DNA from: an uncultured Dermabacteraceae bacterium
Lineage (GTDB): Bacteria; Actinomycetota; Actinomycetes; Actinomycetales; Dermabacteraceae
Length of the DNA stretch: 64,000 nucleotides
Direction: 5' to 3'
Assembly (NCBI GenBank): GCA_946223075.1
Contig: CAMILZ010000013.1
Span: forward strand, 1-64,000
Position numbers and translations under genes: made by a program. The notes beneath the pieces are model-generated. The model ran no database searches, was not told the DNA's origin, and worked only from the letters and a program-made list of their open reading frames with translations. Shown here piece after piece: positions 9,093 through 16,290 of this stretch (position 1 is the first letter of the stretch; each line of letters starts with the position of its first letter).

Positions 9093-10019
9093 CTACTTGG
9101 TCGAGCCTCGCATCACGCCCGAGATGATCCACTTCTGCGCGAAGACGTACACGAGCATCATGGGCGCGATCGCCATGAGGTAGCTCGCGAACGACACCGG
9201 GTAGTTCGTGTTGAACTGGCCCTGGAACACGTACTGCGCGAGCGGCAACGTCTGCGAGTCGGGATCGGAGAGGATCACGAGCGGCAGCATGAAGTCATTC
9301 CACGACCACAGGCACGTGAGGATGCCGACCGTGGCGTTCATGGGCATCATGAGCGGGAACACGATCTTCCAGAACACCGTCCACGTCGACGCACCCTCGA
9401 GGCGCGCGGCCTCCTCGAGCTCTTCGGGCAGCGACTTGAGGAAGCTCACGTAGAGCAGGATGTTCATCGCGAGCCCGTACACGGTGTACAGGAGGATCAG
9501 GCCGGCTTCGTTATCGATGCCGATCGCCGCGGTCTGCTTGACCACGGGCAGCATGATGATCGGGAACGGCACAAAGAGTGCCGCCACGAAGAAGTAGTAG
9601 AGGAACTGGAAGCTCTTGCGGTGGAGGTTACGCGCGATCGCGTAGGCCACCATCGAGTTCGTGAGCAGCGTGACGATCACTGCACCAACGGTGATGATTG
9701 CGCTCGTCATGAGGCGTCTCGGGAACTCGGTGAGGCGCCATGCCTCGACGAAGTTGCCGAGGTTCCACTGGTTCGGCAGGCCGAAGCCGCTCTCGGCGAG
9801 CTCGGGGGCCGTCTTGAACGCGGTCACGACCGCGAAGTACAGCGGCACGAGGATCGTGAGGGAAAGGACGGCAACGAGTGCGGTGGCCCACCAGTTCGTG
9901 CGGTGGAGGCGGTAGCTGCGCTTCTTGCGCTGGGGCTTTCCGACGCTTGCCCCGCCCTTCTCGATGCTTTCGTTCGTGGGTGCTTCCGCGCCGGGGTTCG
10001 GGATCGACTGGGTACTCAT
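9093..10019 (-). CDS. Sugar ABC transporter permease (MalG-type)
   Basis: 308 aa, six predicted membrane helices after a ~45-residue hydrophilic N-terminal extension. The EAA loop of the ABC importer family is recognisable near LPEELEEAARLEGASTWTVF, and the C-terminus is the usual GVMRGSTK type. An AAGGAGG SD precedes the ATG and overlaps the 3' end of the other permease gene. Last gene of the binding protein-permease-permease operon. No ATPase is encoded, so it presumably uses a shared MsiK-type ATPase encoded elsewhere. Confidence 0.92.
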   Translation of the reverse strand: MSTQSIPNPGAEAPTNESIEKGGASVGKPQRKKRSYRLHRTNWWATALVAVLSLTILVPLYFAVVTAFKTAPELAESGFGLPNQWNLGNFVEAWRLTEFPRRLMTSAIITVGAVIVTLLTNSMVAYAIARNLHRKSFQFLYYFFVAALFVPFPIIMLPVVKQTAAIGIDNEAGLILLYTVYGLAMNILLYVSFLKSLPEELEEAARLEGASTWTVFWKIVFPLMMPMNATVGILTCLWSWNDFMLPLVILSDPDSQTLPLAQYVFQGQFNTNYPVSFASYLMAIAPMMLVYVFAQKWIISGVMRGSTK

Positions 10020-10020
10020 G

Positions 10021-10932
10021 TCAGTTGACCTCCTTCGACTGGAGGAATCGCAGCTGCGCGAACGACAGCACGATGAGGATGATGAAGTAGATGACGCCGT
10101 TCGCCGTCTGGTAAGCGAACTCGCCGCCCTGGAAGCCGTTCTTGAAGATCAGGAACGAAATCGACTGGGTGGCGGTGCCGGGGCCGCCCTCGGTGAGGGC
10201 AACGACCTGGTCAAACACGCCGAGCGAATTCTTGAAGCTCAAGACAACGTTGATGGTGAAGAACGGCATGATGAGCGGGAAGGTGATCTTCCAGAACTGC
10301 TTCCACTTGTTCGCGCCGTCGAGCGAGGCTGCTTCGTAGACCTCTTCGGGCACGGTTTGCAGGCCCGAGATGTAGATGAGGGTTGTGAAGGCGACGCCCT
10401 GCCACACGCCCACGAACACGATTGCGATCCACGCGAGGCTCTCGTTGGCGAGGAGCGACGAGGAGAGCCATTCCCAGCCGAGCCATTGGCCGATGAGGGG
10501 AATGTTGTTCGTGAACAGGTAGCTGAAGATGTAGGACACGATCAGCACGGGGAGCATGTACGGCAGGAAGAAGATCCCGCGGAACAGGTTTTTCGCCTTG
10601 ATCGCCGAGTTCAAGAGGAGCGCGAGGATCATCGCAATCACGTTGGTCGCGAGGGTCGCGGAGATCGCGTAGAGGAAGGTGAAGCCGTAGCTTCCCCAGA
10701 TCACGTCGTCCTGGAACAGGAACTTGTAGTTGTCGAGGCCCACGAAGCGCCAATCGCCGTAGCCCTGGTAGTTCGTGAACGTGTAGAAAATGCCCTGGAG
10801 GAGCGGCCACACGAGCAGGGCCACGAAGATGATGATCGCGGGAACGACCATCCAAATGTGGGCGGGGTCGATCCTCTTCTTCTTGGAACGAAGTGCCGGC
10901 GCGGAGCCGGGCTTGGTGTGCGTTGTCGACAC
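10021..10932 (-). CDS. Sugar ABC transporter permease (MalF-type)
   Basis: 303 aa with six membrane helices. Starts at GTG 10932 with an AAGGAG SD. The EAA loop is visible as VPEEVYEAASLDGANKWKQF, the interaction site with the ATPase. It follows the substrate-binding lipoprotein gene by 12 nt and is 1 nt from the second permease gene, so all three form one operon. It forms the heterodimeric membrane channel with the MalG-type subunit. Confidence 0.92.
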   Translation of the reverse strand: MSTTHTKPGSAPALRSKKKRIDPAHIWMVVPAIIIFVALLVWPLLQGIFYTFTNYQGYGDWRFVGLDNYKFLFQDDVIWGSYGFTFLYAISATLATNVIAMILALLLNSAIKAKNLFRGIFFLPYMLPVLIVSYIFSYLFTNNIPLIGQWLGWEWLSSSLLANESLAWIAIVFVGVWQGVAFTTLIYISGLQTVPEEVYEAASLDGANKWKQFWKITFPLIMPFFTINVVLSFKNSLGVFDQVVALTEGGPGTATQSISFLIFKNGFQGGEFAYQTANGVIYFIILIVLSFAQLRFLQSKEVN

Positions 10933-10944
10933 GGTGGCTTCTCC

Positions 10945-12195
10945 TTACGCCGTCGCAGCCATGCGCTTGGTGACCTTGTCCCACTGTGTATCGAGCGTCT
11001 TGATGAAGCCGTCGATGTTGTGGTCGATCAGGAATTGCTGCATGTAGTTGTTGAGGTTCACGCCCTGAGGGAAGTTGTGGTCGGAGTACGTCGCGATGAG
11101 GTCGTTCGCGAAGTAGTCCTGGAGGCCCTGCAATGCGGGGTCATCGGTTTCCGTGCCCTTGAGGGTCGGGAAGGCCACCTGCTCTTTGCAGTAGGCAAGC
11201 ACGTTTTCTTCCTTCATGAGGTAGCGCATGAAGTCGAGGGCTTCTTCCTCGTGCTCGGGCTCGGCGCCCATTGTGAGGGCGACGTCCACACCGGAGACGA
11301 CGCGCGTATCGGCTGGGTCGTCGGCGGGTGTCGCGAATGTGCCGAGGTTGATGTCGGGGTTGTACGAGCGGATCGCGGGGATCGCGTACGTGCCGTGCAC
11401 GTAGATGGCGGCCTTGCCCTGGGCGAAGCCCTGGTTGCCGCCGTTGTAGTCGACCTCGTACTTGTTCGAATTGCCCATTTTGGCAATCTGGTTCATTTTC
11501 TCGAGCACGGGGCGGAGATCTTCGAACGTAGTTTCACCGTCGAGGCGTTTTTGGTACCAGTCGGCGACGTTCGGCAGGAAGTTGCCGGAGATCGAGGAGA
11601 ACATGGGTGCGCCGGTCCAGTTGTCGCGGAAGCCCCAGTAGAACGGGTCCACGCCTCCCGCGGCGAATTCTTCGGCCGCGGCGATGAGGTCGTCCCAGGT
11701 TTTCGGCGGTTCGATGCCGAAGTCCTCGAAAATGTCTTTGTTGTAGATCATGCCCGAGCCGTTCGTGGAGAGCGGCAGGCCGTTGACTTCGCCTTCTGCG
11801 CCGGCGCCGAGGCTCGGGAGGATTTCGCCCACGGCGTCTTGCACCTGGTCGAGAAGGTCGGTCTTTGCGAAGTCGTAGAACACGCCCGAGCGGGCGATCG
11901 AGCCGAAGTTGTAGTCGCCGTTGATCGAGACGATGTCGGGCATGCTGTTCTTCACGAGGCGCACGCGAAGCGCTGTCACGTTGTCGGCCTGGAAGTTTTG
12001 CCGCACGCGCACGTTGTTTGCCTGCGCGTTGTACTCCTCGCAAATCGCGTTGAACAGGTCGATTGCCTCAGACTTGAACTGGAAGTATTCGAGCGAAGTA
12101 CCACTCGAGTTCGAGCCGCCGCATCCCGCGAGCGCGCCGAGGGTTCCGAGACCTGCCATACCTGCGAGGAAGCCGCGACGGGTGGTGGTCGCCAT
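10945..12195 (-). CDS. Sugar ABC transporter substrate-binding lipoprotein
   Basis: 416 aa. The N-terminus has a twin-arginine motif (TTTRRGFLAG) and a lipobox ending GALAGC, so it is probably Tat-exported and lipid-anchored. The body is the family 1 extracellular sugar-binding fold, with typical segments TNGSGMIYNKDIFEDFG and PKTWDDLIAAAEEF. An AAGGAG SD lies 6 nt before the ATG. First gene of the importer operon, with an operator-like palindrome 34 nt upstream and a divergent ROK regulator beyond. The substrate cannot be read from sequence; the nearby GH13 enzyme suggests an alpha-glucoside. Confidence 0.93.
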   Translation of the reverse strand: MATTTRRGFLAGMAGLGTLGALAGCGGSNSSGTSLEYFQFKSEAIDLFNAICEEYNAQANNVRVRQNFQADNVTALRVRLVKNSMPDIVSINGDYNFGSIARSGVFYDFAKTDLLDQVQDAVGEILPSLGAGAEGEVNGLPLSTNGSGMIYNKDIFEDFGIEPPKTWDDLIAAAEEFAAGGVDPFYWGFRDNWTGAPMFSSISGNFLPNVADWYQKRLDGETTFEDLRPVLEKMNQIAKMGNSNKYEVDYNGGNQGFAQGKAAIYVHGTYAIPAIRSYNPDINLGTFATPADDPADTRVVSGVDVALTMGAEPEHEEEALDFMRYLMKEENVLAYCKEQVAFPTLKGTETDDPALQGLQDYFANDLIATYSDHNFPQGVNLNNYMQQFLIDHNIDGFIKTLDTQWDKVTKRMAATA

Positions 12196-12228
12196 GGTTT
12201 CTCCTTGAGGTGTGTCTTCAATGACTCA

Positions 12229-12250
12229 TTTATTTTCGTCGTAAAATAAA
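12229..12250. promoter_or_regulatory. ROK-family (NagC/Mlc-like) operator
   Basis: 8-bp inverted repeat TTTATTTT-N6-AAAATAAA with a CG-rich centre, resembling the AT-rich NagC/Mlc operators (TTATTT...AAATAA). It lies between the importer operon and the divergent ROK regulator, 34 nt before the binding-protein ATG, a good repressor position. Confidence 0.65.
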
Positions 12251-12323
12251 CTCCCGTCAAGCGCATTCCCCGAAGTGGGAGGCATCTCGCGTCAGCGACA
12301 CAGCCACCCGCCCCCCAACACCG

Positions 12324-12402
12324 ATTGACGTAGCTAAACGCACCAAACCCGACGCAGCCGCCCCGCCCCCAAACCAATTGACGTAGCTAAACGCACCAAA
12401 CC
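12324..12402. repeat. Pair of perfect 26-bp direct repeats in the ROK upstream region
   Basis: Identical 26-bp copies at 12324-12349 and 12377-12402, starting ATTGACGTAGCTAAAC, with starts 53 bp apart (about five helical turns). Each includes TTGACG, a possible -35, and TAGCTA. They lie 40-120 nt upstream of the ROK gene. Possible paired regulator sites or a small duplication. Confidence 0.7.
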
Positions 12403-12441
12403 TCGCGCCGCGACCACCGTCCCTCCGACCATCTGGCAAAG

Positions 12442-13521
12442 TTGAGTACCGTGAACACCCCGACTGTCCCCGAGCGAATCACCCTCGACACGCTCCCGCC
12501 CTCCGCGCGGCGCGTGTATCTCGAGCTGCTCCGCTACGGGCCGCTTCCGCGCACGCAGCTCGCCGAGCGGCTCGGGCTGAGCGCCGCGTCCCTCACGCGC
12601 GTCACCGCTCCGCTCGTCGAAGCGGAGCTCATGCTTCAGGGAACCCCCGTTCCGAGCGAGGTGGGCCGGCCGGCGATCCCCCTCTCGGTGAACCTCACGA
12701 GCTTCGCCCTCATCGGGCTGTCGATCACACACGAGAGCCTCGTGGCGATCATGACCGATGCACGCGCAACCGTGCTCGATTCGCGCACCTCTCACCTCAC
12801 CGACCTGCGCCCCACCGCCGTGCTGGGCGAGGCAGCCACCCTCATTGGCGAGTTGCGCGACGCTCTCTCGGCGAAGAATCCCGCGCTCCCCATCGCGGGC
12901 GTTGGCGTGAATATCGGCGCGCAGATCGATGGCGGCCGCGTCGTGCGCGAGGCACCGTTCCTCGGTTGGGAAAACGTGCGTGCTGCCGACCTCCTCGAGG
13001 AACTCACGGGCCTTCCGGTGCTCATCGTGCATGACCTGACCTCACTCGCCGAAGCGGAAAACTGGTTCGGCGCGGGGCTTGAGGCCTCGAGGTTCATCGT
13101 GGTGACCGTCGGAATAGGTACGGGCTTTGCCCTCGTGATGGACGGGCGCGTGATCACGGATGAGAACACGGGCTTTGGCACGATTACCGACGGCATCCGC
13201 GGCCCAGAGTGGCCGGATTTGAGTGGCGCTTCCCCCTTGAGCGCCGAAGAGTCGGCGCGGGCGGCCCGAAAGGTGGGGCGTCTCGTGGGCACCGCCGCGG
13301 CGTTCACGATGCCGCAGGCCGTCGTGATTTCCGGCGAGGGCGCGCGGTTCCTCGCCGGCAACGAGGAGGAGCTCGACGCGGGCATCGCCGAAGTGAGGCA
13401 CGTGAGCGCGAGCGGCCTCGACATTCAGCTTCGCGAGCATGATTTCGCGTTCTGGGCGCGCGGCGCGGCGACCGCCGCGATCCAGTGGATCCTCGGCGTG
13501 GGTGAGGGTGCCGCTCGATAA
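12442..13521 (+). CDS. ROK-family transcriptional regulator
   Basis: Up to 359 aa (TTG 12442; GTG 12451 would give 356 aa and is equally plausible, as neither has a good SD). Residues about 20-80 form a winged-helix HTH (TQLAERLGLSAASLTRVT). The rest is the ROK sugar-kinase-like fold with an NIGAQIDGG segment and VGIGTGFALVMDGRVI. The Cys-rich zinc motif of classical ROK proteins is absent, replaced by PEWPDLSGASPL, as in some actinobacterial members. It probably represses the divergent sugar importer operon through the palindrome at 12229-12250 and is induced by a sugar. Confidence 0.88.
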   Translation: MSTVNTPTVPERITLDTLPPSARRVYLELLRYGPLPRTQLAERLGLSAASLTRVTAPLVEAELMLQGTPVPSEVGRPAIPLSVNLTSFALIGLSITHESLVAIMTDARATVLDSRTSHLTDLRPTAVLGEAATLIGELRDALSAKNPALPIAGVGVNIGAQIDGGRVVREAPFLGWENVRAADLLEELTGLPVLIVHDLTSLAEAENWFGAGLEASRFIVVTVGIGTGFALVMDGRVITDENTGFGTITDGIRGPEWPDLSGASPLSAEESARAARKVGRLVGTAAAFTMPQAVVISGEGARFLAGNEEELDAGIAEVRHVSASGLDIQLREHDFAFWARGAATAAIQWILGVGEGAAR

Positions 13522-13530
13522 ACTCGAGTT

Positions 13531-14415
13531 ATGGCTAAGAAGAGCGCAACGCGCACAAAGAGCACCCATGCGACCCCGAGCGCACTGACCTCGGAAATGA
13601 TTGTCATCACGGGCGCTTCCGCCGGTATTGGTGCGGCCCTCGCGCGGGGCCTCAGCGAGAGTGAATGCCGCCTCATTCTGCTGGCCCGACGCGAGGAGAA
13701 GCTCGCACCCCTCGCGGAAGAGACCGGCGCGGCGTACTACCCCGTTGATCTTTCGGATGCCGACGCCGTCGCGCGGGTGTGCGAGAGAATCCTCGCCGAG
13801 CACGGCACCCCCGACATCCTCATTAACAATGCCGGCTCGGGGCGCTTCCTCAGCATCGAGGAAACGAGCCCGAAGGAGGCGCGCGAACAGATGGCGCTGC
13901 CGTATTTCGCGGCCTTCGACATGACGCGCGGCCTCATCGAACCGATGCTCGCCCGCGGAAGCGGCACGATCTTCCAGATCAACTCCCCCGTCGCCCAGAT
14001 CGCGTGGCCCGGCGCCGTGGGCTATGCCGCCGCCCGCTACGCCGTTCGCGGCTTCACCGAGGCCCTGCGCCAGGACCTTCACGGCACCGGGATCAACGTG
14101 GGTTCGCTGACCCCCACGCGCGTGCACTCCGATTACTTCAAGGCGAACCCCAACTCCGAAAGCCGCGTTCCCAAAGTCGAGCTACTCGTGGGCACGATGA
14201 CCCCCGACGAGGTTGCAGAAGCCGCCGTCCACGCCCTCGAAACGAAGCCCAACAAGGACTCGAATGCTCCGTGGCGCTGGGCGCTGAGCGCCCCCATCGC
14301 GCGCGCACTCCCCGAGCCGTTCCTGTGGCTTTTCCGGGCCACGGGCTACAAGCGCCCGCGCGGCCGGATCGCTGGCCGGGTGCTGGGGCGGGGCCGACGC
14401 CTGCCGCGCGGGTAA
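13531..14415 (+). CDS. Short-chain dehydrogenase/reductase with substituted catalytic Lys
   Basis: 294 aa. The Rossmann cofactor motif TGASAGIG follows a ~20-residue hydrophilic N-terminus, and NNAG (INNAGSGRF) is present. The catalytic Ser is in INSPVAQ. The active-site Tyr is in GYAAARYAVRGF, where the usual YxxxK reads YAAAR, so Lys is replaced by Arg. The Arg/Gly-rich C-terminus extends past the core fold. Likely an NAD(P)H-dependent oxidoreductase of unknown substrate, possibly with altered activity. The next gene starts within the stop codon (TAATG). Confidence 0.85.
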   Translation: MAKKSATRTKSTHATPSALTSEMIVITGASAGIGAALARGLSESECRLILLARREEKLAPLAEETGAAYYPVDLSDADAVARVCERILAEHGTPDILINNAGSGRFLSIEETSPKEAREQMALPYFAAFDMTRGLIEPMLARGSGTIFQINSPVAQIAWPGAVGYAAARYAVRGFTEALRQDLHGTGINVGSLTPTRVHSDYFKANPNSESRVPKVELLVGTMTPDEVAEAAVHALETKPNKDSNAPWRWALSAPIARALPEPFLWLFRATGYKRPRGRIAGRVLGRGRRLPRG

Positions 14416-14801
14416 TGGACGGCCAACAACTGTTCGAGGTCGCCGCGGCACGCGCGGCGGAGCTGCCCTCGGCGAGCGTCGGCACACCTTTCGGCCCTGA
14501 TTGGGACGTGTGGAAGGTGCGCGGCAAGGTGTTCATGCTGCAAACCGAGGTCACGGGCGTGGAGATGGTGACGCTCAAGGCAGCGCCCAGTGATGGTATC
14601 GCGCTGTGGGAGATGTATCCGGACGTTTCGCCTGGCTATCACATGAATAAACGACACTGGATTTCACTTACGCCCGGGCCGAGCCTCGATGAGGAACTCG
14701 TGCGCGAACTCGTGACGGAGTCGTATCTGCTGGTAGTGGAAAAGCTGCCGAGATCTCAGCAGCCTGTCGACCCGACCGGAAAATTTTCTTCCAAAAATTA
14801 G
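14415..14801 (+). CDS. MmcQ/YjbR-family protein (CyaY-like fold)
   Basis: 128 aa. ATG 14415 overlaps the TAA of the SDR gene (TAATG), indicating translational coupling. The sequence shows family hallmarks: an N-terminal helix, then FGPDWDVWKVRGKVFML, VTLKAAP and the C-terminal segment NKRHWISLTP followed by a helix with SYLLVVEKLP. YjbR proteins have a double-wing/CyaY-like fold and are thought to bind DNA or nucleotides; the exact role is not known. A diverged copy of its last ~55 codons lies 570 bp downstream. Confidence 0.85.
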   Translation: MDGQQLFEVAAARAAELPSASVGTPFGPDWDVWKVRGKVFMLQTEVTGVEMVTLKAAPSDGIALWEMYPDVSPGYHMNKRHWISLTPGPSLDEELVRELVTESYLLVVEKLPRSQQPVDPTGKFSSKN

Positions 14802-15191
14802 AGTTCGCCAGCGCGATAATCACGCGCAGCGGTGCGTAGTTCCCGGTAGGCAGCGTCGCACACCGTCCTCTCGGCCGCGTCGTCTTCACCACACAGCCCA
14901 CGGCTACACCCGCATGCGTCGAGAGCCAGGAAGGTGGCTTCGGCGCGGCGCGTGTAGCCGTGCGAGTGGTCAGGATGTTTACTCGTGCGCTCCGGGCCTT
15001 GCTCCGCCAATAGGGTCGTAAGCTTCACGCTTCCCGCGAGCGCCTATAGAGACGGAAAATTGGTGCTCAACATAGATTCAAGTATTGCTGGCACACCGGT
15101 AGAGGTACTCACGGAGAGAAAAAGCCAATAACACTCAATATTTTCCTACAGTCAGCCATAAGCGGATTTGCAGTCGTCGCCCCACCCTCGT
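14802..15191. other. Non-coding scarred segment with gene-tail relics
   Basis: No convincing gene. It holds (1) ~80 bp directly after the YjbR stop that recurs diverged at 15370-15452, (2) a 64-bp hairpin repeat at 14899-14962, and (3) on the minus strand just beyond it, the codons for ARPGAHE plus stop (about 14972-14998), resembling the C-terminus LPGAHE of the MFS gene at 19305. The stretch 15029-15190 is AT-richer with nothing recognisable. It looks like debris of duplication and deletion. Confidence 0.6.
14899..14962. repeat. 64-bp hairpin repeat, copy 1
   Basis: Nearly identical (62 of 64 positions by eye) to 19225-19288. The ends form an inverted repeat (CACGGCTACACCCGC with GCGCGTGTAGCCGTG, one mismatch in this copy) around a loop with a smaller AGCCA/TGGCT stem. 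Could be a REP-like element or a duplicated terminator. Confidence 0.75.
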
Positions 15192-15369
15192 CATATCTCG
15201 TGGCTACCACATGAATAAGCGGCATTGGATTTCGTTGACGCCGGGGACGAGCGTCAACGAGGATCTCGTGCGTGAACTCGTGACGGAGTCCTCTCTCCTT
15301 GTTGTGGAGAAACTGCCTCGGGCGCAGAGGCCGATAGACCCGCGCGTAAAATCTTCTTCCAAACTCTAG
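15192..15369 (+). pseudogene. Truncated duplicate of the YjbR gene 3' end
   Basis: An in-frame stretch reads GYHMNKRHWISLTPG, then LVRELVTESSLLVVEKLP, ending at TAG 15367-15369. It matches the last ~55 residues of the YjbR protein at 14415-14801 with substitutions. No 5' part exists; an ATG at 15211 would give only 52 aa. The similarity continues about 80 bp past both stop codons, so a ~260-bp block containing gene tail plus downstream flank was duplicated and has diverged. Confidence 0.75.
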
Positions 15370-15473
15370 CGTTTGCCCGTACGATGGTTTCACGCGCAGC
15401 GTTGCGCACCTCCAGGTGAGCGGCGCCGCACAGTGATCCCTCGACCGCGTCGACGCACGCCCTAGGGGTTTTT

Positions 15474-16160
15474 ATGCAGGTCATCGACATCGTGGTGGTG
15501 ATCGCGTACCTCATCGCGACCGCCTAGCTCGGTTTGAAGCTCAGCGGAAAACAATCAGACGCCAAGGATTACTTCCTCGGCGGGCGCGACATCCCGTGGT
15601 GGGCGGTGTGCCTGAGCGTCGTCGCAACGGAAACGAGTGCGCTCACGGTCATTGGCATTCCGGTCATGAGTTTCGTGGCCGACATCAGCTACTTGCAGCT
15701 CGGCTTTGACTACATCGTGGGCCGCGTCATCGTGGCCTACCTCCTTCTCCCCCGGTATTACGACGGCGAAATGGTCACGGCCTACGCGTACCTCGGTAAG
15801 CGATTCGGTTCGGCCACCCAAACCACGGCGGGTGTCACGTTCCTGTTCACGCGTCTTCTTGCCGACGGTGTCCGCGTTCTCGCCGCGGTCATTCCTTTCA
15901 AGATCATCCTCGACGGTCTCGGTGTGCACACGAATTATTTCGTCATCATCGTCGTGCTCGCGGTCGTCACAATCCTCTATACGTTTGTCGGCGGCATTCG
16001 CGCTGTCATGTGGGTCGATGTTGTGCAGATGCTGCTGTATGTCGCGGGCGGTCTGCTCGCGATCATCGTCGTGAGTTCGTCGCTTGGGCTTTCGTGGTTC
16101 ACCGATGCGGCCGAGGGCGGAAAGACGAACCTTTTCATCCGTGGCGAGAACCGTATAAAC
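15474..16160 (+). pseudogene. Sodium:solute symporter, 5' half (broken)
   Basis: From ATG 15474 (AGGGG SD at 15464-15468) the frame encodes the start of a sodium:solute symporter (SSS family): helix MQVIDIVVVIAYLIATA, then LGLKLSGKQSDAKDYFLGGR, the family signature, and further helices up to GLSWFTDAAEGGKTNLF. A TAG at 15525-15527 interrupts the first helix, and the gene is cut at about 16,140-16,160 by foreign AT-rich DNA. The 3' half lies at 18394-19219. Not functional as read. Substrate unknown. Confidence 0.85.
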
Positions 16161-16277
16161 CAAAAATGAAGATTTGCAAAGTGATGACCATACCGACCAC
16201 TCAAATACCGATAGTCAACAAGGCTTTAACAACGGTCAAATCCTTACATACTCGCTGCCGACCTGGACAACATGCGG

Positions 16278-16283
16278 TATACT
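16278..16283 (+). promoter_or_regulatory. -10 element of the OLD-family gene (leaderless transcript likely)
   Basis: TATACT lies 7 nt upstream of the ATG at 16291 and no SD is present, so transcription would begin at or next to the start codon. No good -35 is visible at 17 nt spacing. Confidence 0.5.
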
Positions 16284-16290
16284 GATAAAC

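Noticed and set aside
9925..12249. Long + strand open frame (774 aa) opposite the sugar ABC importer genes
   Set aside because: Antisense shadow produced by high-GC codon bias; composition is rich in R/E/H/V with no domain, while the minus strand encodes clear importer proteins.
15211..15369. 52-aa ORF as a real small gene
   Set aside because: It has no SD and is the duplicated tail of the YjbR gene.
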